A stretch of DNA of 33,662 nucleotides from an uncultured Microbacteriaceae bacterium. Its GTDB lineage: Bacteria; Actinomycetota; Actinomycetes; Actinomycetales; Microbacteriaceae. Location: positions 1 through 33,662 of the forward strand of contig CAIOGW010000164.1 of assembly GCA_903857985.1 (NCBI GenBank), written 5' to 3'. Under the pieces are notes generated by a model. That model ran no database searches and had not been told where the DNA came from. It was given only the letters and a program-made list of their open reading frames with translations. The position numbers were made by a program, and so were the translations under genes. Shown here piece after piece: positions 1 through 9,188 of this stretch (position 1 is its first letter; each line of letters begins with the position of its first letter).

Positions 1-425
1 GCGCGCACCTGGGCACCCGCCATGATCTCCGCCGTATCGCGGGCAAAGACGTCCGAGTTTGCCCGGGCATCAAAACCGATGACGACCACGGGCATGTCTG
101 AGCTGCGCCGCGTCGTGTGAATCGCCGACGGGCCGGTGATCGAGGCGCCGGCATCGCGCAGGTAGTGGGCCAGAGCCGCCGCGGTTTGCGCCACCACGAC
201 ACGGTTCATCCGTGCCGGGCCCGCTCCGAGGCGCGCCCTCAGGCCAGAAGTTCCAAACGAGAGACGACTTCCAAAGGCGGCGTGAAGTTTCTCGACAGCG
301 TACCTATCGCCCGCCTCAGCACGAGCGGTCAGCACGGTCGTTTCGGCCCGCGTGCTCGGATCGGGGTCCATCTCGGCCCACGCGCGCGCTTGGGCAATGA
401 GGTCTTGGGTTTTGTAATCCACCAC
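1..425 (-). CDS. Phosphoglucomutase/phosphomannomutase family protein, N-terminal part, runs off the left edge
   Basis: Own minus-strand translation from GTG (420-422 or 423-425) is open to the edge: VDYKTQDLIAQARAWAEMDPDPSTRAETTVLTARAEAGDRYAVEKLHAAFGSRLSFGTSGLRARLGAGPARMNRVVVAQTAAALAHYLRDAG. The FGT(S/A)GLR...GP.RMN motif is typical of the N-terminal domain of alpha-D-phosphohexomutases. Not in the supplied ORF track. Confidence 0.85.
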   Translation of the reverse strand, partial: MVDYKTQDLIAQARAWAEMDPDPSTRAETTVLTARAEAGDRYAVEKLHAAFGSRLSFGTSGLRARLGAGPARMNRVVVAQTAAALAHYLRDAGASITGPSAIHTTRRSSDMPVVVIGFDARANSDVFARDTAEIMAGAQVR

Positions 426-626
426 GGCTAACTCGTCTCGTCACTCTCGATACTGTGGAGGACGAATCCGTCAGTACCGGCGCGGGGGGCATGCAGATGC
501 TCACCATGACGCCACGACACTGAAGACATGGCTTAACTGTAGGGGCGTAATTGGTTTAAGTGTCTCCCTGCCCCTTCGAGATGAAGGGTGAACCGTCCGT
601 GCGAGCGTGACCGGCAGAATGGTCAT

Positions 627-2057
627 ATGGCCTTTGATTTTGAGCGGAAACAGCGTGTCGTCATTCTCGGTGGTGGCCCGGGTGGTTACGCAGCCGCTCT
701 TTCGGCGGCACAGCTCGGTGCCGCCGTGACGCTCATCGAACGAACGGGTGTGGGCGGTGCCGCCGTTCTCACCGACGTTGTTCCCTCGAAGACGCTGATT
801 GCAACGGCAACGGCGGCTCAGGGACTTAAGACGGCCACCGATCTGGGTGTCCAGTTTTTCGTGCGCGGCCACGGTGACTCACCGCAGCGGCCCGAAATCG
901 CCGTGAATTTAGCCGAGGTCAACAAGAGACTTCTCAACCTCGCAGGTGAGCAGTCACACGACATGGGCCTGACCTTGAAGGCAGCGGGTGTCAACGTGAT
1001 TTCCGGTCACGGTCGGCTCGACGGCCCCGAGGCCGTGATTGTGTCGACGGCACCGGGCGGCACCGACTTTGACCGCATAGAGGCCGACACCGTGATTGTT
1101 TCAGTGGGAGCATCGCCGCGTGTTTTGCCCGATGCTCAGCCGGACGGCGAGCGAATCCTCACGTGGACGCAGCTGTATAACCTGACGCAAGTTCCCGAGC
1201 ACATCGTGGTGGTGGGTTCGGGGGTGACGGGAGCCGAGTTCGCCAGCGCGTATCGCGCTCTGGGCGCCGACGTCACACTGGTGTCGAGCCGCGACCAGGT
1301 TCTTCCCGGCGAAGATGCCGAGGCTGCGACAGTTATTGAAGATGTCTTTCGTCGCAGCGGCATGGCGGTGCTCCCGGGAGCGCGCGCGGTCAAGGCCGAA
1401 CGGTCAGCGGCGGGCGTCGTGGTGACGCTTGCCGACGGAAAGACCGTGTCAGGATCACACGTCCTCATGGCCGTGGGCTCTATTCCGAACACCGCCAACA
1501 TCGGATTGGCCGAGGCCGGTGTGGAACTAGCCGAGGACGGTCGCATCCGGGTAAATCGTGTGGCCCGTTCCAGCGTGCCCAACATTTATGGCGTGGGTGA
1601 CTGCTCTGCCACCATGCCCCTTGCGTCGGTGGCATCCATGCAGGGGCGCACGGCCGCGTTCCACGCGCTGGGCGATGCCGTGGAGCCGTTCAACGAACGA
1701 AACGTGGCAGCCAACATCTTCACCCAACCCGAGATCGCCACGGTGGGCTGGTCACAGGCGGAGATTGAGTCCGGCACGATTCGCGGTCTGGTGTACAAAA
1801 TTTCCCTCGAAGAAAATCCACGCGCAAAGATGATGGGAATCTCCGACGGGTTCGTCAAACTGATGTCGACCACCACATCGCGCACGGTCATCGGTGGTGT
1901 GATTGTTGCTCCCAATGCCTCTGAGCTCATCTACGCTGTGGCCCTCGCCGTCGAACATCGACTTACGGTGGATGACGTGGCGCGCGCTTTTGCCATCTAT
2001 CCGTCGTTGACGGGTTCGATCACGGATGCGGCCCGAGCCCTCCACAAGGTGGACTAG
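627..2057 (+). CDS. lpdA: Pyridine nucleotide-disulfide oxidoreductase family flavoprotein, LpdA/NAD(P)H-quinone-reductase-like (redox cysteines absent)
   Basis: ORF 588..2057, likely start ATG 627 (MAFDFERKQRVVILGGGPGGYAAALSAAQLGA). GxGxxG FAD motif, second dinucleotide fold VVVGSGVTGAEFASAY, and GVGDCSA motif. Confidence 0.88.
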   Translation: MAFDFERKQRVVILGGGPGGYAAALSAAQLGAAVTLIERTGVGGAAVLTDVVPSKTLIATATAAQGLKTATDLGVQFFVRGHGDSPQRPEIAVNLAEVNKRLLNLAGEQSHDMGLTLKAAGVNVISGHGRLDGPEAVIVSTAPGGTDFDRIEADTVIVSVGASPRVLPDAQPDGERILTWTQLYNLTQVPEHIVVVGSGVTGAEFASAYRALGADVTLVSSRDQVLPGEDAEAATVIEDVFRRSGMAVLPGARAVKAERSAAGVVVTLADGKTVSGSHVLMAVGSIPNTANIGLAEAGVELAEDGRIRVNRVARSSVPNIYGVGDCSATMPLASVASMQGRTAAFHALGDAVEPFNERNVAANIFTQPEIATVGWSQAEIESGTIRGLVYKISLEENPRAKMMGISDGFVKLMSTTTSRTVIGGVIVAPNASELIYAVALAVEHRLTVDDVARAFAIYPSLTGSITDAARALHKVD

Positions 2058-2096
2058 ACCCGACAACCCGACAACCCGCTCGCACGGGGTCGACGA

Positions 2097-3869
2097 CTAA
2101 GCGTCTTCGATGGTGAGCAGCAGGTGCCCGTTTGACACGGTCTCACCCACGGGAGCGCTGATGCCGGTGACAATGCCGTCCTTGTGGGCGGCTACCGACT
2201 GTTCCATCTTCATGGCTTCGAGCACCAAGAGCTGATCGCCCTTGACAACCTTCTGGCCCTCGGTAACAGCAACCTTGACGACGGTGGCCTGCATGGGAGC
2301 CTTGACGGTCGACCCGGAAGGACCGGAGGCACCACCCTCGGGCGTCTTGCGCTTGGGTGCTGGGCCGAGCGTGACGAGGTCGCCCGCGGTGGCACGAAGA
2401 AGTTTGGCGGGCAGCGAGACTTCGATGCGACGTCCGTCGACCTCGACGGTGACACCGCGGCGTTTCGACTCCGGGATGACGTCGTCGGATTCGCCGCTCC
2501 AGGGCTCAACGGTGTTGTCCCACTCTGTTTCGATCCACGAGGTGTAAATCTGGAAAGGCGCGTCTCCCTCGGGAGCAAACGCCGGGTCGTTGACTACGGC
2601 GCGGTGGAACGGAAGCACTGTGGGGAGACCGTGCACCTCAAACTCGTCGAGCGCGCGGCGCGAGCGCGCGAGCGCCTCAGCACGCGTGGCGCCGGTAACG
2701 ATGAGCTTGGCGATCATGGAGTCGAAGGATCCTGAGATCACGTCGCCCGCGGTCACGCCGGTGTCGACGCGCACTCCGGGGCCGCCGGGAACCTTGAACT
2801 CGTGCACGGGGCCGGGTGCGGGCATGAAGTTTCGTCCCGCGTCTTCGCCGTTGATACGGAACTCAAACGAGTGTCCCGTGATGACCGGGTCGGCGTAGTC
2901 GAGCACGCCGCCCTCGGCAAGGCGGAACTGCTCACGAACGAGATCGATTCCCGTGACCTCTTCCGAGACGGGGTGCTCTACCTGAAGACGCGTGTTGACT
3001 TCGAGGAACGAAACGGTGCCGTCCGCGCCAATCAAGAACTCGCACGTACCGGCGCCAACGTAGCCCACCTCCTTGAGGATGGCTTTCGACGACGCGTACA
3101 GCTCGGCCATCTGCTTCTCGGAGAGGAACGGTGCCGGAGCCTCTTCCACCAGCTTCTGGTGGCGACGCTGCAGCGAGCAGTCGCGCGTGGAGACGACGAC
3201 GACGTTGCCGTGCTGGTCAGCCAGGCACTGGGTCTCGACGTGACGGGGCTTGTCGAGGTACTTCTCAACGAAGCACTCGCCGCGACCGAACGCCGCGATG
3301 GCCTCGCGCGTGGCCGAGTCAAACATTTCGGGAACTTCTTCGCGGGTGCGCGCCACCTTGAGGCCGCGACCGCCACCGCCAAAAGCAGCCTTGATGGCAA
3401 CGGGTAAACCGTGCACATCGACGAACGCCAGAACCTCCTCCGCACCCGACACGGGGTTGAGGGTCCCCGGGGCCAGAGGCGCACCCACCTTCTCGGCTAC
3501 GTGACGAGCCGAAACCTTGTCTCCTAGGCGCTCGATGGCCTCGGGGCCCGGGCCAATCCAGATCAGTCCGGCATCAATGACGGCACGGGCAAAATCCGCG
3601 TTCTCGGCGAGAAATCCGTATCCAGGGTGCACGGCATCGGCCCGAGACCGACGGGCCACGGCAAGAATCTTGTCAATAACGAGGTACGTCTCGGCGCTCG
3701 TTGTGCCACCCAGGGCGTAGGCCTCGTCGGCGAGTTTGGCGTGAAGGGCATCGCGGTCTTGGTCGGCGTAGACGGCGACTGATCCGATGCGAGCGTCGCG
3801 GGCTGCTCGAATGATGCGCACGGCGATTTCACCGCGGTTGGCAATGAGCACTTTGTGTATGCGAGACAT
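2097..3869 (-). CDS. accA3: Acetyl/propionyl-CoA carboxylase alpha subunit (biotin carboxylase + BCCP)
   Basis: [25 protein letters not shown] start, ATP-grasp [31 protein letters not shown], and C-terminal biotinylation motif LEAMKMEQ. Confidence 0.95.
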   Translation of the reverse strand: MSRIHKVLIANRGEIAVRIIRAARDARIGSVAVYADQDRDALHAKLADEAYALGGTTSAETYLVIDKILAVARRSRADAVHPGYGFLAENADFARAVIDAGLIWIGPGPEAIERLGDKVSARHVAEKVGAPLAPGTLNPVSGAEEVLAFVDVHGLPVAIKAAFGGGGRGLKVARTREEVPEMFDSATREAIAAFGRGECFVEKYLDKPRHVETQCLADQHGNVVVVSTRDCSLQRRHQKLVEEAPAPFLSEKQMAELYASSKAILKEVGYVGAGTCEFLIGADGTVSFLEVNTRLQVEHPVSEEVTGIDLVREQFRLAEGGVLDYADPVITGHSFEFRINGEDAGRNFMPAPGPVHEFKVPGGPGVRVDTGVTAGDVISGSFDSMIAKLIVTGATRAEALARSRRALDEFEVHGLPTVLPFHRAVVNDPAFAPEGDAPFQIYTSWIETEWDNTVEPWSGESDDVIPESKRRGVTVEVDGRRIEVSLPAKLLRATAGDLVTLGPAPKRKTPEGGASGPSGSTVKAPMQATVVKVAVTEGQKVVKGDQLLVLEAMKMEQSVAAHKDGIVTGISAPVGETVSNGHLLLTIEDA

Positions 3870-3876
3870 GGCATTC

Positions 3877-3882
3877 AGCCTA
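3877..3882 (-). promoter_or_regulatory. Putative -10 box TAGGCT for leaderless accA3-like gene
   Basis: Minus-strand CTAGGCTGAATGCCATG: TAGGCT, 7 nt, then ATG (3869). Confidence 0.5.
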
Positions 3883-4010
3883 GCGAGAGTGTGGAGAGTC
3901 CCGCCCGCTCAGTCGTCGAACGTAACGCGCCGGTGCCACGTTCTTCGGAAAACTCACAGGCTCGTGCGCTAGCGTTCGAGAGAGGAAACTTTCTTTACTT
4001 GTTGGCTGGA

Positions 4011-5153
4011 ATGTCGACCACCTATTCGGACAGGTCGGCATTGCCCGTGAATCCATTCGCATCTACTCTCGGCCCCGTGCGGGCCACCACTTCTCGACAG
4101 AACGCAAACAGCGAGCGGGAACCGAGCGCCTATTCACGGGTGTTGTCCACGGCGCGGGAGGCGGGCCTCATGCGCCGTGCTCCGGGCTTTTACGGCATTG
4201 TTTTCGGTTCGCTCGTGCTGGCAACGGCCGGAGTCGTTTACGGATTCATCGTGCTCGGTGACACGTGGTACCAGCTGCTCATCGCAGCGGCACTGGGTCT
4301 GGTCCTCACCCAGTTCGCGTTCCTCACTCACGAGGCTTCTCACCGCCAGGTGTTTACGTCTGGCAAAGTCAACGACCGGGTCGGGCGCCTTCTGGCTGCC
4401 GGAGTGGTGGGCATCAGTTACGCGTGGTGGATGAACAAGCACACCCGGCACCACCAGCACCCCAACACCATGGGCAAAGACCCCGACATCGCCATCGACA
4501 CCATTTCGTTCACCGAGGAAGACGCGCGCACCCGAACCGGCTTCTTTGCGTGGATTACGCGCCGGCAGGGATACTTGTTCTTTCCTCTTCTGACGCTTGA
4601 GGGGCTCAACCTCCACCTTCGCTCCACGATGGCGCTCTTCGAGCGAGGCCCGATCCCCGGCCGTGTGCTCGAACTGACGCTCATTTTCGTGCGACTGGGT
4701 GCCTACGTGGCCATCGTCTTTTGGTTGTTGCCCGTGGGGATGGCCTTTGCCTTTATCGGCGTTCAGATGGCCGTATTTGGTATCTACATGGGTGCATCTT
4801 TTGCCCCCAACCACAAGGGCATGCCCCTGATCTCGGCCGGCATGAAGATTGATTTCTTCCGTCGCCAGGTCATGACCTCGCGCAATATTCGCGGCGGCTT
4901 CTGGATGAGCATCCTTTACGGCGGGCTCAACCTGCAGATCGAGCACCACCTGTTTCCGGGAATGGCGCGTCCGCACCTCAACAGCGCGCGATCGTTTGTT
5001 CGCGCCGCCTGCAAGCGCGAGGGAATTGCGTACACCGAGACCGGCATGATGGCCTCATACGGTCGAGTCATCGAATACCTCAATCGGGTCGGACTCTCCG
5101 CGCGCGATCCCTTCGACTGCCCGGTCAGCTCAACCTTTTCCCCCGCCGCCTAG
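4011..5153 (+). CDS. Membrane fatty acid desaturase (acyl-CoA/acyl-lipid desaturase family)
   Basis: ORF 3855..5153, likely start ATG 4011 (MSTTYSDRSALPVNP). Three histidine boxes: HEASH, HTRHHQHPN, IEHHLFPGM. Confidence 0.9.
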   Translation: MSTTYSDRSALPVNPFASTLGPVRATTSRQNANSEREPSAYSRVLSTAREAGLMRRAPGFYGIVFGSLVLATAGVVYGFIVLGDTWYQLLIAAALGLVLTQFAFLTHEASHRQVFTSGKVNDRVGRLLAAGVVGISYAWWMNKHTRHHQHPNTMGKDPDIAIDTISFTEEDARTRTGFFAWITRRQGYLFFPLLTLEGLNLHLRSTMALFERGPIPGRVLELTLIFVRLGAYVAIVFWLLPVGMAFAFIGVQMAVFGIYMGASFAPNHKGMPLISAGMKIDFFRRQVMTSRNIRGGFWMSILYGGLNLQIEHHLFPGMARPHLNSARSFVRAACKREGIAYTETGMMASYGRVIEYLNRVGLSARDPFDCPVSSTFSPAA

Positions 5154-5172
5154 CGACGCCGTGGCGCTGCCG

Positions 5173-5826
5173 TCACTGGGATGCTGTGTCCAACCACAGG
5201 CGTGGCCACGTCACTCCCAATTGGCCAGCGAGCCGACGCACCGCTGGGATGCTGACGCCCACCACGGTAGACGGATCGCCCTCGATACGTTCGATGAACG
5301 CTTGGCCCCGGGCATCAATCGTGAAGGCGCCCGCAACGGCCAACGGCTCACCTGAGGCCACGTAGGCGTCGATTTCTAGGTCGGTGATGTCACTGGCGAA
5401 CGTCACGAGAGCCACCGTGGTGGCGCCAACACCGCGCGGCGCGTCGGCGTTTGTGGCATCGATCAGCCAGTGGCCGGAGTAAAGCTCGCCGGTGCGCCCG
5501 CGCTGCGCATGCCAGCGTTCGCGCGCGCGTTCGGCGGTGTGCGGCTTGCCGTAGATCACGCCGTCGAGCACAAAGGCCGAATCGCCACCCAGCACCAGGC
5601 CGTCGAGGTGTGTGCCGGCTGCCACCGACTGAGCCAAAGCGGCCTCAGCTTTGGCGCGGGCGAGGAGCAGCACCATGTCGGCCGCCGCGAGGGGACCGGA
5701 GGTGGCCTCGGCCTCACGCACGGCCAAATCTTCGTCGACGCCACTCGGCGCCACAATGGGCTCGATTCCCGCCGCCCGAAGGGTAGCCAGGCGTGCCGGC
5801 GAGGTGGAGGCGAGGTACAAGCGCAT
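5173..5826 (-). CDS. maf: Maf family nucleoside triphosphate pyrophosphatase
   Basis: MRLYLASTSPARLATLRAAGIEPIVAPSGVDEDL and VLGGDSAFVLDGVIYGKPHTAERARERW are characteristic of Maf. Confidence 0.93.
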   Translation of the reverse strand: MRLYLASTSPARLATLRAAGIEPIVAPSGVDEDLAVREAEATSGPLAAADMVLLLARAKAEAALAQSVAAGTHLDGLVLGGDSAFVLDGVIYGKPHTAERARERWHAQRGRTGELYSGHWLIDATNADAPRGVGATTVALVTFASDITDLEIDAYVASGEPLAVAGAFTIDARGQAFIERIEGDPSTVVGVSIPAVRRLAGQLGVTWPRLWLDTASQ

Positions 5827-5840
5827 GGGGTGTCCTTAGT

Positions 5841-7124
5841 GTGAGTCGCAAACGAGGGCGCTTTGGGGAACGTGACAGGCTGTCTGTCGTGGGCGAGGAG
5901 TTTGAGTGTGACATTACCAACGTGGCACACGGGGGTGTCTTCGTGGCGCGCCACCAGGGACGCGTCGTTTTTGTGAGTGATGCCCTGCCGGGTGAGCGTG
6001 TGCGCGTGCGCGTCACCGAGGCCAGCAAGTCGAGCTTCTGGCGAGCCGACACCATCGCGGTGATCACTCCGTCGACCCATCGACGCGAACACGTTTGGCC
6101 GGAGGCATCGGTGGCGCGGGCTCCCGAAGAACGCCCGGGAGGCGCCGAGTTTGGCCACATCGACTTGACCCACCAGCGCGAGCTCAAGACCACCGTGCTG
6201 CACGAATCGTTCGAGCGTGTGGGCAAGCTGACACTGCCGAGTCTGTTGTCGCAACCGGTTCGAGTGCGTGCGGTGGGTCACGACGACGACCGCAACGGCC
6301 TGGGCTGGCGCACGCGCGTTCGACTTCATATCGACGACGCCGGCCAGGTGGGCCCCTTCGCCGCCCGCAGTCACTCGGTCATTTCGGTGCAGAGCCTGCC
6401 GCTCGCCGCCAGCGACATCGAGCGAGTGGCACCGCTGGGCGCGCGCCTGGCCGGCCCCAGCACGCTCGACATTGTTGCTCCCGGTGGCGTCGAAGCACGT
6501 CAGGTGGATGCCGACTCACCGCTGGTGGTGACCGAAACCGTGGGCGGCCGGTCCTTCCGCGTGCGCGCCCTTGGATTCTGGCAGGTGCATGTCGACGCAC
6601 CAGCGACGCTCACCGCTGCTGTGCGTTCGGCCACCGACAACGCACTGCTTGATCCGCAGGCTGCCAACCTCGACCTCTACGGGGGTGTGGGACTTTTGGC
6701 GGCAGCGCTCGGTGATGTGGGCGGCACCACGACGCGCATCACCACGGTGGAGTCAGATGCCGACGCCACCGACTTCGCGGCCGAGAACCTGGCCGAGTGG
6801 GTGGGAGCCCGCGCTGTCACGGCTCGGGTAGACCGCCACTTAGCCGAACAACGGGCTAACGCGTCGGCCAGCGAACGATCGCGCTATCGCCGTGCCACCG
6901 TGATCCTCGACCCGCCGCGTGCCGGTGCCGGCAAGGGGGTCATCGAGGCGCTTGCCGGCCTCGAACCCGCACAGGTGGTCTACGTGGCCTGTGACCCCGT
7001 GGCTTTGGCTCGCGACACCGCACTGCTTCTGCAGTACGGGTATCGCCTCGCTCACCTCGAGGCGTTCGATCTGTTTCCGCACACGCACCACTTTGAGTGT
7101 GTCGCCAGGTTTGTCCGTGACTAG
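5841..7124 (+). CDS. Class I SAM-dependent RNA methyltransferase, TrmA/RumA (RlmD) family, with N-terminal TRAM-like domain
   Basis: GTG 5841 likely start. FECDITNVAHGGVFVARHQGRVVFVSDALPGERV (TRAM-like); VILDPPRAGAGKGVIEAL...VYVACDPVALARD...DLFPHTHHFECVARF (TrmA/RumA catalytic region). Confidence 0.88.
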   Translation: MSRKRGRFGERDRLSVVGEEFECDITNVAHGGVFVARHQGRVVFVSDALPGERVRVRVTEASKSSFWRADTIAVITPSTHRREHVWPEASVARAPEERPGGAEFGHIDLTHQRELKTTVLHESFERVGKLTLPSLLSQPVRVRAVGHDDDRNGLGWRTRVRLHIDDAGQVGPFAARSHSVISVQSLPLAASDIERVAPLGARLAGPSTLDIVAPGGVEARQVDADSPLVVTETVGGRSFRVRALGFWQVHVDAPATLTAAVRSATDNALLDPQAANLDLYGGVGLLAAALGDVGGTTTRITTVESDADATDFAAENLAEWVGARAVTARVDRHLAEQRANASASERSRYRRATVILDPPRAGAGKGVIEALAGLEPAQVVYVACDPVALARDTALLLQYGYRLAHLEAFDLFPHTHHFECVARFVRD

Positions 7125-7144
7125 GAGTCCTCTACATCGTTAAC

Positions 7145-7183
7145 AGACCAGAGGGCCAACTTTGACAGCCGACCCTCTGATCT
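7145..7183. terminator. Hairpin between convergent genes (possible bidirectional terminator without U-tract)
   Basis: CAGAGGG (7149-7155) pairs with CCCTCTG (7173-7179); stem extends by AGA/TCT after one mismatch (C7148/A7180); 17-nt loop. Confidence 0.45.
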
Positions 7184-7208
7184 CTCACCGCGTCGGTGCA
7201 ACAACCCG

Positions 7209-7233
7209 AAAAAGTGCTCCGAAGCGGATTTTT
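7209..7233 (+). terminator. Small A-tract/stem/T-tract element
   Basis: AAAAA (7209-7213) ... TCCG-AAG-CGGA (7218-7228) followed directly by TTTTT (7229-7233). Short stem but the layout of an intrinsic terminator. Confidence 0.35.
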
Positions 7234-7234
7234 G

Positions 7235-7265
7235 GGCAGTCGAAAATGGGGGGACATCGACTGCC
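7235..7265. other. Perfect 9-bp inverted repeat/hairpin
   Basis: GGCAGTCGA (7235-7243) and TCGACTGCC (7257-7265) are exact reverse complements; 13-nt G-rich loop. Confidence 0.6.
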
Positions 7266-7280
7266 AATGAGACAGTTTCT

Positions 7281-7314
7281 CACCACTGGCCCTCGGTGAC
7301 AAGGGTTAGTGGTG
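7281..7314. other. 13-bp stem hairpin downstream of accE
   Basis: CACCACTGGCCCT (7281-7293) pairs with AGGGTTAGTGGTG (7302-7314); the two non-Watson-Crick positions are G.U in plus-strand RNA; 8-nt loop CGGTGACA. Confidence 0.6.
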
Positions 7315-7329
7315 CGGCGGATGGCGGGA

Positions 7330-7542
7330 CTAGCGAGGGTAGTCCACGCCAAAGTCAATGCGCGTATCAACCTCGTCGCGCACGGCGCGCAGGGAGCGTT
7401 GCCACGGGGACGGGCGACCGCGACCCACGGCGTGTTCCTCGGCCGACTCTTCCTCGATCATGGCGTCGAGAACCACCTCAATGGCGGCTCGTTCTTCATC
7501 AGTCACGCCACGTGTGCGATAGACCAGATCGTCGAGGCTCAC
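7330..7542 (-). CDS. accE: Acyl-CoA carboxylase epsilon subunit
   Basis: 70-aa ORF immediately downstream of and overlapping accD by 4 nt (ATGA). Sequence [21 protein letters not shown]...[11 protein letters not shown] resembles actinobacterial epsilon subunits (A-AI-av...WR.sgR). Confidence 0.8.
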   Translation of the reverse strand: MSLDDLVYRTRGVTDEERAAIEVVLDAMIEEESAEEHAVGRGRPSPWQRSLRAVRDEVDTRIDFGVDYPR

Positions 7543-9137
7543 AGCGGAATGTTTCCGTGCTTCTTGGCCGGCTGCGAGGCACGTTTGCCGCGCAGGGCAC
7601 GAAGGGCCTTGATGATGGCAACCCGTGTCGCCGCGGGCTCAATCACCCCGTCGAGTTCTCCGCGCTCGGCGGCGAGGAAGGGGCTGGCAACGTTGTAGGT
7701 GTACTCATTGGCGAGCTGGGTGCGCACCGCCGCGACGTCGGCACCCGACGCTTCAGCTTCTTTAATCTTGTCGCGGAACAGAATATTGACCGCACCCTGA
7801 CCGCCCATCACGGCAATCTCTGCCGTGGGCCAGGCCAGGTTGATGTCGGCGCCGAGCTGCTTGGAGCCCATCACGATGTACGCGCCACCGTAGGCCTTTC
7901 GCGTGATGACCGTGACCAGCGGCACCGTGGCTTCGGCGTAGGCGTAGAGAAGTTTTGCGCCGCGGCGAATCACGCCCGTCCACTCTTGATCGGTTCCGGG
8001 TAGGTAGCCGGGCACGTCGACAATGGTGACGATCGGAATCGAGAACGCGTCGCAGAACCGAACGAAGCGACTGGCCTTTTCTCCCGCCTCAATGTTGAGG
8101 GTTCCGGCCATCGCGTTGGGCTGGTTGGCGATGATGCCCACCGAGCGACCCTCGACGCGCGCGAATCCGATAATGATGTTCGGAGCAAACAAGGGCTGAA
8201 CCTCGAGAAACTCTTCCCGGTCTGCCACACGACGAATAATCTCGAGCACGTCATAGGGCTGGTTGGCCGAGTCGGGGATGATCGCGTTCAACTTCTTGTC
8301 CGACTCAGTGATCTCAAGCTCGACGTCGCTCTCGTAGATCGGGTGCTCAGCCATGTTGTTATCGGGCAAGTACGAAATCAGCGAGCGGGCGTAGTCGAGC
8401 GCGTCTGGTTCGTCGGCGGCGAGGTAGTGCGAGACGCCCGAAACGGTGTTGTGCGTGAGCGCACCGCCCAGCTCCTCGAAGCCCACATCTTCGCCCGTGA
8501 CGGTCTTGATAACGTCGGGGCCGGTGACAAACATGTGACTGGTCTTGTCGACCATGATGACAAAGTCGGTGAGGGCGGGGGAGTAGACGGCGCCGCCGGC
8601 GGCCGGGCCCATAATGATCGAGATCTGTGGGATGACGCCCGACGCAGCCGTGTTGAGGCGGAAGATTTCGCCGTACTTGCCAAGGGCGACCACGCCCTCC
8701 TGAATGCGGGCACCGCCCGAGTCGAGCATGCCGATGATGGGCACACCCGTCTTCAGGGCGAACTCCATGATCTTGATGATCTTCTCGCCGGCAACCTCGC
8801 CCAGCGAACCACCGAAGATGGTGAAGTCCTGCGAGTAAACAGCCACCTGGCGACCGTGAATTGTTCCGGCACCGGTGACAACCGAATCACCGTAGGGGCG
8901 ATTCTTTTCCATGCCGAATGCGGTGGTGCGATGGCGCACGTACTCGTCAATCTCAACAAACGAACCCGGGTCGAGAAGCTGCTGGATGCGCTCGCGCGCG
9001 GTCATCTTGCCCTTGGCATGCTGCTTCTCGATGGCCGCCTCTTCGCTGGCCAACACCGCCTCGTGGTAGCGCTTCTTCAGGTCGGCAATTTTGCCCGCCG
9101 TGGTGAACGGGTCGATGTTCTTGTCTTTGGCAGTCAC
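7539..9137 (-). CDS. accD5: Acyl-CoA (propionyl-CoA) carboxylase beta subunit
   Basis: 532 aa; carboxyltransferase motifs [88 protein letters not shown]. Confidence 0.96.
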   Translation of the reverse strand: MTAKDKNIDPFTTAGKIADLKKRYHEAVLASEEAAIEKQHAKGKMTARERIQQLLDPGSFVEIDEYVRHRTTAFGMEKNRPYGDSVVTGAGTIHGRQVAVYSQDFTIFGGSLGEVAGEKIIKIMEFALKTGVPIIGMLDSGGARIQEGVVALGKYGEIFRLNTAASGVIPQISIIMGPAAGGAVYSPALTDFVIMVDKTSHMFVTGPDVIKTVTGEDVGFEELGGALTHNTVSGVSHYLAADEPDALDYARSLISYLPDNNMAEHPIYESDVELEITESDKKLNAIIPDSANQPYDVLEIIRRVADREEFLEVQPLFAPNIIIGFARVEGRSVGIIANQPNAMAGTLNIEAGEKASRFVRFCDAFSIPIVTIVDVPGYLPGTDQEWTGVIRRGAKLLYAYAEATVPLVTVITRKAYGGAYIVMGSKQLGADINLAWPTAEIAVMGGQGAVNILFRDKIKEAEASGADVAAVRTQLANEYTYNVASPFLAAERGELDGVIEPAATRVAIIKALRALRGKRASQPAKKHGNIPL

Positions 9138-9188
9138 GGTTTCACTTTACTGTCGCCGGGGGCGCCAAGTGTGGTTGAGTTTGGGGTA

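Noticed and set aside
2058-2096. Repeated CCCGACAAC units and GACCC/GGGTC arms between lpdA and the carboxylase gene as a terminator
   Set aside because: Stem too short, no T-tract; probably a chance direct repeat.
4134-4976. 280-aa minus-strand ORF
   Set aside because: Antisense inside the desaturase gene; composition is low-complexity and matches no family I recognise.
8343-9188. 282-codon in-frame extension upstream of birA on the plus strand
   Set aside because: Entirely antisense to accD, whose protein is strongly recognisable. High-GC codon bias readily leaves the opposite strand open, and birA homology begins at 9189.
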